Positions 47,458 to 59,315 of a stretch of DNA of 64,000 nt are shown in pieces. The notes beneath the pieces were generated by a model. The model ran no database searches and was not told where the DNA came from. It saw only the letters and a list, made by a program, of their open reading frames with translations. The position numbers and the translations under genes are program-made. The DNA comes from Membranipora membranacea (taxonomy: Eukaryota > Bryozoa > Gymnolaemata > Cheilostomatida > Membraniporidae): contig OU612066.1 of the NCBI GenBank assembly GCA_914767715.1, forward strand, positions 1,867,001 to 1,931,000, read 5' to 3'. How positions within the stretch are numbered: position 1 is the first letter of the stretch; the number at the start of each line of letters is the position of its first letter.

Positions 47458-50429
47458 ACATGTGTATATAGTGCATACAATGCAACACATATAGTAATGT
47501 CTGCTAGATGGAGGGCATATACTGCAAGCGTAGAGAGGGCTTTAGTTAGAGCCCATCAAGTTACTTAGTTCAAAGTTTGACTGTGATTGATGTGTCTGTA
47601 ATCTGACAAAGTCCAAACAACATGTGTATGTATGTGTACTTTTAATTTACAGCCTGTATGATTATGAAGGAGCATTTTAGAGATTAACCAGAGATAAGCC
47701 ATAGGAATGATATGCAATCAACACCAGACTGAGTTAATCTTTGATCACGTGTAAACCTCGATATGTATCAGGATTGCATTGGTAAGACAGTGGCTGGTAC
47801 TCTTAGCCGGAATTAAGATGCTGAGACTTCACCGAGTGTTTTCCAATGAACAACGAGAGATCAAGGAGATTTTATACACAATAATAATGCTGTTGCACAG
47901 CTCATCTCCTAGTCCTGCCACATCTCACTGTAAGTGCTTCATATAGGCTACCCTTGTAACATGGCTGAAGGATGTAGATGATAAATCAATGTCAAGCTGT
48001 GGACTTCAGTTGGTATTCAATACTGTTGATGGTGATACCTAGATAGTTTTTGCGATATCAAATAAATGAACAAACTTCATCAGGGTGCTTGGTCACTGGG
48101 TGCAGGCCCCAGGGAACTGAAAAGAAGGTTCATTGCGTAAGGCAGTCCTCGCACCCAGCTATACTCTTCTTAAATCTATCAATAGTAACAAGATCGAATG
48201 ATTCACAGTGTATTGTGCTTTTAATTTTTATTTTCAGGTACATCGAATATAATATGCATAACAGCGACAGGTATTCTGGCTCGTAGTCACATTGATGCAA
48301 CTTTTTTTGGGTCAAACCAAACGCCTATCCTTACTCCAACTTTGGATTGATTGATTGGTTTATTTGTCACTCACATATAAGTATGTTGTGTTGCGAAATT
48401 TGTTGCTTGATACACTGCTGTCCACATAGAGCAAAGAAAAAAATACGTGAAAAAAAGCTGACATCTCATCGTGGATTGGGTTAAAATAATATTATTGAGG
48501 GATAAAATCATGTTGCTTAAAAAACTGTCTTTCCCCCAAGAAGATCGATATTTTAATGTCCTGAATCTTCCTGATGGAAGCTTTGGTAAAAATTCATTTA
48601 TAAAATGTTCATCATCATGTATGTAATTTAGTATCAGGTTTTTAGTTCAATTATCTATAATGGCATCAAGGACACTTATGTTTTGAATATTCAGATTATT
48701 AGCGTATTTGAAAAACTTTCTCAGTCGTTTCTTATCTTTAGCATAAATAGAGGTGAACAAAATAGGCAGACAGATGTAGGAGAGTGATAGTAAGTCCTTG
48801 GGTGAACTAAAGATATCAGGGAGTATGTATGATCAGGAAGTTGGGGACACAATATAACATTTGTCCCAAACTCCCTGGTATGATTGTATCAGACATATGG
48901 GTTGTCCTACCATAGATCTTGTAAACACGGCTCCAAGTTCTCTCAGCAAAAATCAATCTTTCTCCCAAGGTAGTCTGGTCACTTGGCTCAATTAGACAAT
49001 TCGTGCACAAGGCATTTACTCAGAATGCATAGGTATAGTTCTATCTATGAGAGAGTGATTTGGGGACGAGACCTAAGTAGGGCACCTAAGCTGTTTTTAT
49101 TCAAAGAACTTTCAGTCACTGTTGACAAATTCGCATCTATCTATACGTTATTCTGTAGACTTTCTTAGGCATAGTATAATTATTATTATGCTTAAAATAC
49201 GTTACACAAAACAGATAACGAAAAAAGAAATAAAGGAACCATTTATGTCAGCTCCTCATCAACAAACAAACATGGTATGTAAGAAAAAAAAATTTAAAGC
49301 CGACCAGAGAGAAAACTTTGAAATAATTTGGTACCAACTTACAGATTACAGTTGTCAAGTCAGTTCACCGATGTATTTGTTGTCTATTAGAACTCACGAT
49401 TGATTTGAATCAGCTTATCAGTGGCACTTTGGGCATTTACAATTAAAATGTGCTTGACTGCTTGAGTTCCTAAACTGAAAACCTGACCCACAAGCAATCA
49501 AAAAATGCATAGATACTAAGACCAAGGAGTTAGACTTATGTAAAGAGGTCATTTGACCTTCTTTGTGGCACTACATTGCAGACTCCTATCTCATAGTTGA
49601 TCGGCAAGTTGTTTGTCGGCATATTGATCATCCAGATGACTTTATTTCCAACAATATTATGATAGACCACTGGGCCATAGGCTGGTTTTAATTTTGTTTT
49701 CATCACCTTGTCTTCAACCGTTCTGAAAGGGAAAATGATAATTTGATCAATCAATGCAGAAACCAAATGAGATGCTCAACTGTGAAAAAAAGTTTATGTT
49801 CCTGTGTTAGCGATAGAGCTCATATGAGGTCATTGAATGGAAGAATTGAACGTAATACGACTGTCAAACATTGCCACAGACCCAGACAGGTTTTGGATAA
49901 GGAGGACCATTGGGTCATAGATAGATAGTCTGCCAGTGAGTGAGGGTGCTGCTGCATCGTCAACAACATTCCACCAATTCTTTGACTCCGATTCACTGTA
50001 ACAATGACAAAAATTAACTACATACATAGATCCTACAGATTGGTCCAGGAAGTGTCTCTAGTGAAAGATCAAGGAGTACTCCTAGCTAGTCCTTGCCAGT
50101 CCTTCCTTGGTAAGATAGATTGGGTGGTGACAATCAGAACAGTTCACATGACAGACACCTCTCATCTGCATATATCTTTTCCAAGGTGGCTCTATGTTGA
50201 GAGTGACTGATAGTGATAACAATAAAAAGGTCACCTTCCAGTGCTCAGGCCAGTGAGTGATCCTCTAAACTCAAAGTCAGGCCTAGGACCCAATTATCAG
50301 ACTCAGCTATCAATATGGTGCAGACTTAGTTGTCAACAATCATACCTCCAAAACCCAAGTTGACTCCAACTCTTTTCCGACTGAGTAGTGTCAGACTATC
50401 AAATTCAAGAGTTGTGTTCTCAAGTCTTC
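47458..50429. other. Intergenic sequence, nothing firmly assigned
   Basis: Frames are short. Minus-strand segments 49540-49722 (reads KPAYGPVVYHNIV) and ~49860-49995 (reads SKNWWNVVDDAAAPS) look more protein-like than average and may be exons of an unknown or dead gene, but no consistent splicing was found. Confidence 0.3.
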
Positions 50430-50566
50430 AAAATTTGAAACTAGCCGAGCTGCGCCACACATAAATTGCCCCTAGCCAAGCTGCGCCACATGTAAATTGC
50501 ATGTAGCCGAGCTGCGCCATTCCCAATTTATTTTCCCATGTGGCGCAGCTTGTCTGCCGTAGACCC
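50430..50566 (-). repeat. GGCGCAGCTCGGCTAGA element, copy 2
   Basis: Reverse-complement relative of 46403-46544: three CTAGCCGAGCTGCGCCA units then one inverted TGGCGCAGCTTGTCTGC unit. It ends about 90 bp before the TMEM106 start codon, so it probably lies in the promoter or 5' untranslated region. Confidence 0.75.
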
Positions 50567-50657
50567 CCACAATACTGTGTCATGTTTAGTTGAGATTTCA
50601 GGTATAGGTCAGGACCTTGAAATATGTGAAGTTCCAACAAAAAATGTTCACATTTGT

Positions 50658-53600
50658 ATGGTTACTCCAGAAAATCAGAAGGGACCTGATATAATGTCTG
50701 TGAATTCGCCTCCATCTCCACATAGTTCCAATGGGAGAAGTAGCAGTTATGGGACATTATCTGTGAATTCACCTCCAACTTCTCCACAGAACTGCACTGG
50801 TCACAGTTATGAAGAGTTTCTGGCTGATAATATAGAATGTCCTACCTGCAGAGGACTGGGCAGAATAAAAAAAGGTACATCACATACTTACCTTGTCACA
50901 TGTAATTTCCTTTCCATACATACACTTAGTTTGAGTTGAGGATCCAATATAGCTGATGCAACCTTTTTGAAAGCACCAATCAATGAGTAGAGTAATAGCA
51001 AGGAAGCTTTTTACTCCTTGGTAGTAGTAATATCATATAACATATATGAGTGTACTCTATGCCAGTTATAAAAAAACTTTTTTGCAAGCAAATCTTCCAA
51101 CCTAACAAGCTCAAGCTTACTTAATTCATCCCTATATACAGTATATGATTGTTTTGTTATAGACTTTGATTTTTCATCTAGCTTATTCATTCATTTAATC
51201 TTGTTATGGTTAGTGTGGACAAAGGGTGGGATTTATAATAATAGTGGGTAATGAGAGTTGGTATAATTGGAGTAAGTGTGTCAACAGCGCAACAAATCCT
51301 AAAGGACAACACTGCAACAGGAAAAACTCAAAAGTGACCGCCGCAATGGATAATTTTTGGGTGCAATCATTTTGCAAAGTTTCTGGTTATACAGCTTTCC
51401 TTTTTGGTGTTTTCACTCATGGAATTACCTCATGAACCGATTGACAATTCACATCATTCCAAGAAAAAAAAATACAAACAATCCCTCTGGTAAGCCATCT
51501 GCTGCTAGTTTTCTACTCCCATATTCTTCTTATTCCTATTTCTACTTTTTTACTATTAAAATTTACATGTACGCTGTATTGCATAGGGTGACGATGGACA
51601 GTGCTGTAAGATGAGAAAACATAACTCTGAGTAGTGAGTAGCGGACATGATAATGAGTGCCATCAACCCATTCTTTTTTAGGAATGGTGAGATGGCGCAA
51701 TCGCTTGCTATTCACTACCAGGCAATTGTGGGTTCGAAACCTACTGGGGGAGCTTTCAAGGTTTATTGTTCCATCACCCTTTGGTGTACACAAGTCCTCT
51801 CCTATTCAAATCTGCTTTGAAAAAACTAAATCTGAACCATTTACCGAAAAATGGTTGTCGCCAGAAAACTAACAGTTATATTTTCAGATTGAGAAACCCC
51901 CTGCATACAACATGGCAACATGGCAACATCATAACTGATCTGCATATTATATTACTTCCTTACTTTGGAATCGAGTCATAGTCATAGTGGTATGGTTTGT
52001 CATCATGGAATATGATAATTCAAAAAAAAATTTGGACAGCGAAGATGGTATGATTTCCTGGTGGCGTCATGTCACCATGCTGACACCTAGTCTATCGGTG
52101 GATCCTTATGCAATATAGGGCTTTCCCTTCAGCTCTATCATGAATTATATAAACTGGTGTTACTTTTGAGCCAACACAGACTTTTGCTTATGTAGGCCTA
52201 GCTATAGGTAAATAAATGAGTGTATGCTTTTGTGCAATGAATCATTTTACACTCTTTACATTCATTAAGTTTAAATGAAATTCTACTTGGCATGTAACTA
52301 ATGTTTATGCTGCAATCAATGTTTTTGTGCTAGGCATTCCTCTCTTTTCGTGTGCACGCTGAAAACCTGCTGTCCTATCAATCACTGGTTTCGCTGTTAG
52401 ACAGTATATGTGGCAATGTACATAATGAGATGATGCCAATGTCAAAATCTAAATTCAATATCAACTTTTTATGATACTGGAATATGTTCTACCTATGTTA
52501 TCTTCACTGTTATTATTTGTCAGGTAATGCTGAACTGGTGGCACTCATACCAGTCAATGACAAAAGACTCAAACCAAGAAAAACGTAAGCATTTGTAGTG
52601 ACTTGCTATACTATCAACAAAAAAACCTCATGCCTAAAAACTGTGACACCAAAATATATACCCGCTCAATTTATTTCCATCTATGGCAACATATTTCCCG
52701 TGAGATTGCTGCTATCATTTTGTAATGTATCCCATTATTTTGTGAAGTTAGGAGTGACTGTGTTGCTAATACGATATTCATGTTTGTATTTATATTATTT
52801 CAGATTTCTATACGTGTTAATAGCTGTGATAATATGCTCCTTGATAGCTGGAATGCTGCTATTTTTCCTAATATCTCGCTCCATCACTCTTGATTCGGAG
52901 GATGAGATTATTTCTCCCACTATACTACAGAAGATTAAAGGAGAGGAGATGATATTCATGGAGTATCAGGTAAGTTTTCTGTTCTGTCAAGCAGTTAAAT
53001 GAGGAAGTGATTAGGCTTCTTAATTATAAGTTGGAAAGTAAATGAGCTATAATTTGTATGAGCATGGGTGAGAATCACGAGTATGAAACAGTTTTGCTCA
53101 CGTCCAGGTTACATGTATGCCTATATAATGTATCTGAAATTACAAGGTTAAAGGTTAAATCAGAGACAAAAGATTTAGTTTCTATAGTCTCTGGTGAGAT
53201 AATTTAACACCACTTGACTCATGGCTTCTTGCCAGAGACCTGGGTGTTGTGATTGTGGATCAGGAACGACTCGGAATGCAGGCAAATGGACCAAACTTGG
53301 CCTAGGTGATTGAGTATGACAAACATTGGATACATGACCTTTGTACTCAGAGAGTCACAATTCCTAATTTTTACTCATATTATGGTAATTAGTCATGTTT
53401 TTATGTGCCTAACTTCATAACAGGGACCATAGATATCTATCATCTCTGTCGTAGTAACTGGATTTAATTCTTATGAGTGAGATAAGACCCTGCAAAATTA
53501 CAGCAGACATCAAGGTCTCTGATACCTAGACTAGGTGCTCAAATGGGTCAGGAGCTGTAGCATTTTATTGTCAACCATATTACCAGCAAGGGTATATGGC

Positions 53601-55037
53601 TGATAGTGCGGTGCTACTACCATCAATTTTTATACGTCATGATTACAGGACATGATCATACAAGTTTCATAATTTTATTCTATTAGGTAGCTGTGAATAT
53701 AACTAATGAAAATTATCTACCCGTCAATGTACGAAGTTTGCAGTTATCCTCCATGTTATACGGAGACAAGCAGTTAAATGTCAGTACTAACTACACCACA
53801 GTCTCAGTGCCTATGCGGAGTACAAAGATACACTATATAACTGTCAATCTTACTATAGGCAACAGTATGGACCTGAGGCAAATAGTGTAAGTGTAACCAT
53901 TGTGTAAGCATAGAAACATCACATTGTAGAATAAGGTTTGCTCTCAGATTTTATGTTTGTATTTTCTGATGTCGATAGCTCAGACAAACGCAAAGATTAT
54001 TTTGGTATCTAACTCATTGCATGACACAAAAGTCTCTTGACATTACACCTTGTGTTTCCTTTAAGACTAAGTCTACATTTCCTGTTATTTTCCACTTTTA
54101 TTTCATGGCACAACTAGTTGCTATACAATTAGTCAAATGAACTAAAGGTTTAGTTCATTGATTAGACCACAAACTAAGAATCTGAGATGATCACATGATT
54201 GTATGATTGTGATTGGGAGGCTGTAAGCACTTGTGATAAGATAAGCTTACTTTGATTGTTACAACTTGAAAATTGAACTCACACAAAAGCTAAGCGCTTT
54301 GCCCTGTCACTGTTCTAGACTTGTCTTATGTAATATAACTATATCCTGAGTCACATGATCAGGTGACTAAACTTTACATTGTAATTGACCCTTCCTGCCA
54401 GAGTAAGCAAATAACCACTATGATGTTATTCTCAGCATCTCATTGTTATAGGAAGGCTTGTCTGTCTGATGCTCCAATCTTGTGGAAGCTACCGATGAAT
54501 TTTCAGTAAGTATGATGTAGTATCCTGATTCCAGTTCATGTACACTCTTACTGCTTTGTGAGTCCTAAATTTAATATATAAGATAAATTATTTGTTGGCA
54601 TATCGACGAAAACATATGGTATGGCTGACTATATTTTCGGTCAGGACCAGAGCCATGTTTAAAGTGTGCTAAGATTGTTTTAGGGAAGTTTGCTACTTTT
54701 TCCTACTGCAGTCTCATGACTGTTCATAATTTTTACACACATTTGGACAATCAGTAAAAACAACCGAAATTTTCATACATAAGTAGAGTTGTCCTCCCTT
54801 GATTGTTGAGTGCGGATTAACAATTTTTGAACCCAAAATCCTGAAATACAATTTGTATGACAACATTGTGGTAATATCTATTTTTATTGTAGGATTGATG
54901 CTAATATAAGCTATTTATCACACACAGAGTCTTCATCTATTACTCTGTATAATAGAAAAGTTTGTTGTCACTTACATGAGAACACTACCTCATTGATGCC
55001 ACCAGTAGGCCTCGACTGCGCTGCACCTGGCGACTAA
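50658..55037 (+). CDS. TMEM106: TMEM106 family lysosomal membrane protein
   Basis: Six exons: 50658-50874, 52524-52584, 52804-52969, 53687-53886, 54452-54505, 54893-55037; all GT-AG, phases consistent, 280 aa (human TMEM106B 274). TMEM106 proteins are type II membrane glycoproteins of late endosomes/lysosomes that affect lysosome size, acidification and transport. Residues ~12-45 are Ser/Pro-rich with two SVNSPP repeats; then IECPTCRGLGRIKKG with the CxxC pair typical of the cytosolic part; ELVALIPVNDKRLKPRK directly before the single helix (YVLIAVIICSLIAGMLLFFL); then a lumenal domain starting FMEYQVAVNITNENYLPV with several N-x-S/T sites. The C-terminus (VCCHLHENTTSLMP) keeps Cys residues. 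Start: ATG at 50658; the ATG at 50694 is an alternative, and the next upstream ATG lies in a repeat. Divergent from HPS5. Confidence 0.9.
51678..51765 (+). repeat. tRNA-related sequence (SINE head)
   Basis: Within TMEM106 intron 1, GAGATGGCGCAATCGC resembles an A box and GTGGGTTCGAAACCTACTG contains a perfect B box core (GGTTCGAAACC), with tRNA-like spacing but no complete acceptor stem. A tRNA-derived SINE of a different family from that at 30703 is the best reading. Confidence 0.5.
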
Positions 55038-55998
55038 CCCAGCCCGACACTAGGCGATGGTATACCAGTCATATTAGCTGATATTTAGATGTCTGTGTGG
55101 CTGTGTCTGGGCAGGACAAAGTTCGGTGAACCGCCTCACCATAATGATGAGTCTGCTACTGTAACTTCCTTGTCTGTATTGGTTTTGGCGTAGCTTTAGT
55201 AAGGAGTGTACCAAACGTTGCCAGAATATTTTTTATATTTGACTCCACGACTACCTCCAATGCCTGTATAAAGATACCATTGCATTTCACTTTATTATTG
55301 TCATAAAGTAGATGCCAGTTATTCATGTCTATGTATTTGTGATGTTACCAAGGAGTGATGCTACAATGAGCTGTAAATTGGGATGACTGATTTTACTCCC
55401 AGTTCATAGTAAGTACATACAGAGTTATGGCGATGTTGTTTTCTGTTCTTGGACGAACCAAAAATGTTATACTATCTCTTTACTTCTCATATAGAGATAA
55501 TATATCTGTCCAAATCTCAAATGGATTTTTGGTTTCATGACAATTTTATTTTACTATGATCATGTCTTGTCTTTTTCCGTAGCTTGCCAGTATCGATAGG
55601 TTTGCATTTATGTTGTTTTTTATAATTTATTTTGGTGATGCTTGTCTGATGGGATTCTTTCTAAGCAATTGAAAATAGTATTTTCAAACCCTAACTTGGA
55701 GCTTGTCTGGTCTAGCTCAGATGGTGGAGAATGCCTCCCCTCCCTCTTCTCTACAACAAGGCAGACCAGGGAAGGCCACATTGTTGCCAGTTATTTTTGA
55801 TGTCAAGTACTCTATTTGTAAATTTTTTTTTTCATAAAAATTCTTTCTTGCACTTTCTTATTTTATCACCAGTCTCCACATATAACTCAAATTACATGTT
55901 GATATTATATTTATTTTACAGATAGGGCATAATCATAATTCATAATATAATGTTGACTGGTTAATGAATATAAATATATTGATAACAAATATTAATGT
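55038..55998. other. 3' flank of TMEM106, convergent intergenic
   Basis: No coding exon supported. It should contain the TMEM106 3' untranslated region. A weakly tRNA-like GGTCTAGCTCAGATGGTGG at ~55707 may be another SINE head. Confidence 0.35.
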
Positions 55999-56251
55999 TT
56001 TCACACCACTGAACTCGATAGTACTATTCTGTGTTTCACACCACTGAACTCGATAGTACTATTCTGTGTTTCACACCACTGAACTCGATAGTACTATTCT
56101 GTGTTTCACACCACTGAACTCGATAGTACTATTCTGTGTTTCACACAATCACACCACTGAACTCGATAGTACTATTCTGTGTTTCACACCACTGAACTCG
56201 ATAGTACTATTCTGTGTTTCACACCACTGAACTCGATAGTACTATTCTGTG
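55999..56251 (+). repeat. Minisatellite, 35 bp x 7
   Basis: Seven units of a 35-bp sequence starting TTTCACACCACTGAACTCG and ending TAGTACTATTCTGTG. They appear identical except unit 5 (56139-56181), which has an 8-bp insertion (AATCACAC). The array lies between the converging TMEM106 gene and the unknown gene ending at 56468. Confidence 0.95.
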
Positions 56252-56467
56252 TTTCGAACATGGTATTGTGTTATACTGGATAAAAAACACAAATGTGACT
56301 CTGATAAAAAATTCAATAAATCAAGACATTAGTTTCTAGGAGGATAAATCGCACAACCTTCTCTCAGGACAGGATAGGCCGTACTGCTCTACTACTACTT
56401 ATTTATGACTAGAAAGCGCCGCACAAGTTACACAACCAGCATAATTAATAAATAACTCGTACTACTG

Positions 56468-58204
56468 TCATATATGACCAGCTCTTTCAGACTTATGGAT
56501 GCCAAATGATATGAGGTTTTTATATATGACACATAAATGTCCCTCACCATCATTGTACTCCACGTAATTCTGTCTACCTCTGTGCTCACAATGCTGAGGT
56601 GACACTGAGTCGCTGAGTAAGTCTAATGTGAACCTCCTCTCACACGGCAGCACCACAAATACATGCTGCCACCAGGTATCCAGAAGCTTATTTCTCAAAT
56701 CTAAATCTCTCTGACCATAAGTTATTAGGTCCGATTTACGTTCTATCCATCTCCTAAATGCCGCGCTCTGCACAGTAAATCCTAGAGTGTAACACGGGAA
56801 GGAGATATACTCGAGGCGTAAGTCACTATCGGTAGCCAGGAAACCTATCAGCTGTGTGAAGCTGTTATCATCTGTATTGAGTTTTATTGAGATTGTACAG
56901 TAGACACCAATCTCTATGTCTTTGGAGTCATCAGAAACCTGGTGTTTATGCCATGAAGTCACCTCCGCTTCGATGTCCTGTTTCGTACCTTCAATAATAT
57001 CTCTCAACACCGCTGTCTCCAAAGACTGTCTGTTTTCCTAAATGAGCACAGCGTATTGTTCATAATATATTATGTTTCAGATAAGGTTGGTAATATGAGC
57101 AATAACGACTGAACAACATACCTATTACTTGCTACATTCTTTCCAAGCCATGGCACCTATTGAATACAATATATGTCCACCTGATTGTGATTGCTTACAT
57201 AAGGAAAATTTCACATTTATTACACTTACCTTGTCAGGAATATTGACTGGTGTCACAAAAGCTGGGTTACTGTGCCCGATGATAGGTAGACGTTCTGCAA
57301 GTAATAAAACTAAGCATTTGAGGGTGAGTTGTCTCCCCTTGCTGAGAGAGCAGACAACACGAATTCTGTTAAAAAAATTCTTCCTGAGTTTTTACGAGGA
57401 AGTCCTTGGTTTTTAGCATCGACTTTTACTTAAGCAAACTAGTAGTCAATATTAGCAATGAACTAGGTCATTGTTGTTTGTGCCCACAATATGATGCATG
57501 TATGTAAGTTTTCTAATATCCACTGGGGCCATAATTATGCAGTATTACTCAATGAAAGCTATACCGGCCCTACTTTTTTCAAGTTTTTGAAAGACAGGAA
57601 AGGATACAGTGTTAACATAGTCACTCTATTACCAATAAACGTTCAACCAGTCCTGGTTGGCCTGTAATTTATAGTAAAAACCCTGGGCAGAGCTTGAGTA
57701 CTCAATGCAAGTAAAAGCAAATATAGATACGCTGACACCTTTACTTATTGTATTGTAGCCAGAAGAAAAAGGTCTACATCAGGCACTAAAATAGACTTCT
57801 TTGCCGCTCGCAACACCAACTGATAACGTAACCCTGAACACAGCCTGATGAACCCATACAATAAAGCATGCCGTATTCACCAATCAGTCATCTCTTACCT
57901 GTGATAATTGACTTCGATCGTCCTCCAAAACATCCCAACTGAGTGAAGAAAGTATAATAAAATATAAGTGATATAATATAACATTTATGTTTCTTTTAGG
58001 TTGGCTGTGGCTATTTGAGTTGCAGTGCTCGATGTACTGCATATAGTTGCAAGAATATGGACACAACGTAATAAAAATAACCCATAAAATTGTGATACAT
58101 AGCAAGCTCTGTGCATATTTCGATGCTCATGATGCTGTTACAGTTCATGGACAGATTAGAGTCAAATATACTGCAGGCTGTTATTTAAATACTGTACTTA
58201 CCAT
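56468..58204 (-). CDS. Unknown 225-aa protein with N-terminal MLGCFGGRSKS
   Basis: Four coding exons on the minus strand: 58202-58204 (ATG only, directly followed by GTAAGT), 57899-57938, 57230-57294, 56468-57037; phases match. The protein starts MLGCFGGRSKS, with a Cys near the N-terminus that could be lipidated, then RLPIIGHSNPAFVTPV and a compact, probably folded domain of ~190 residues (for example TWWQHVFVVLPCERRFTLDL and IGVYCTISIKL). There is no membrane helix and no motif I recognise. Composition and unbroken frame over 570 bp make it a real gene. It lies upstream of TMEM106's end (convergent) and downstream of glyoxalase II on the same strand. The start codon assignment is the weakest part. 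Confidence 0.65.
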
Positions 58205-59315
58205 TATAACCAGGTTGCTGCTCCACTACGCCTTGCTGATTATTTCCTGGTTAGCTACACTGTGTCAGTTTATCGAATGGAGAGAGGGAGAGAGATGCAG
58301 CCCTCTGATAAGTTCTACACTGGATCTCACCTGTAATTTCCAATCAAAGCAGATATTTGTCATTACGTCAAATAATAGATCATTTTTATTGACTAATTTG
58401 TTAGATTTATAACAGATCAAAGGTTTACATCAAATATGAACTGGAGATTTAATGAACTGTGGGTACATGAATGAATATTACGAAACACGATTAACATCAC
58501 AACCTCGATCAGCTTCTATTCATAACACCAATCTGAGTTGACCCAACTGTAAAGTTCTCTAACCCACAATAATACTGTGAATGTAATTTTTTTTCCGAAA
58601 CCTTTTCCTATATGCTAAATCCATAAACATATAAATAAGTATTTATATGTTTATGGTCAAATCACTCTGGAAAAAAATGGTATGTGGATTCAAACTATAA
58701 CTTACCTTTCAAATGTCATTGATTTAAGACAGCAAAAGCCTATAGACATATGCTTCAAGTTTTGAGCTATTTTTGTGTAGTTTACTGCAGGTCGATGTAT
58801 ACTAGACCCACACACAGGGCGCAAAAGGCAAGATAATCAGTAGAGCACAGTAAGCACAGTAAACACAAGTATGCTGCACCTACATCTGATAAGAAACCGT
58901 CAACCTAAACTAAACAGTGGCATGGTTATACTGTTTGTCTTTGATGTCATGATATTACCTGTTTTTTTATCTATCCATAGAAATTCCAATCGTTGTAATA
59001 TTGAATGAGTCAATCTACCTGGGGATTTTTATGAATCATAAAAACTTATGTATGTATTATCATTGCAAAATATGATAAAAGTATAAATGGTTGATGCATG
59101 CACTTCTAGCAAAGCATTCCATGTATACAATGACTGCACATGAAACATGTCAGATGACTCAGACAGAAGTGAATCTGGGTTGCCTGAATAAAAAATAAAC
59201 TGTGTTGAAAAAGAAACTGCTCGCATATGAGGTCATTCTGATAGGGGAAGTTCAAAAGTTCAGTTTTCCCCCACCTGCGCACTACAAGTGATGCAGATCA
59301 AAATGCATCGATAAG
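58205..59315. other. Spacer between glyoxalase II and the unknown gene
   Basis: No further coding exon supported. A 5' untranslated exon of the unknown gene probably runs from an acceptor (GGAAATTACAG) near 58333 down to 58202. An imperfect hairpin lies at ~58615-58655 (CCATAAACATATAAATA / TATTTATATGTTTATGG). Confidence 0.4.

Larger units (their letters stand above)
45088..50657. promoter_or_regulatory. Repeat-rich divergent region between HPS5 and TMEM106
   Basis: The two genes are transcribed away from each other and this 5.6 kb must contain both promoters. It is mostly filled with small inverted-repeat elements listed separately. Two open minus-strand segments (49540-49722 and ~49860-49995) have acceptor-like sites but do not join in phase and I do not call them genes. 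Confidence 0.4.

Noticed and set aside
49540-49995. Two-exon minus-strand gene (WWNVVDDAAAPS… and KPAYGPVVYHNIV…)
   Set aside because: Both pieces have acceptor-like ends, but no donor joins them in phase and no start or further exons were found. Left as unassigned.
51678-51765. Functional tRNA gene
   Set aside because: A good B box is present but there is no complete cloverleaf with a paired acceptor stem; a tRNA-derived repeat is more likely.
55999-56251. CRISPR array
   Set aside because: The 35-bp units are directly adjacent with no unique spacers, and the context is a spliced animal genome; it is a minisatellite.
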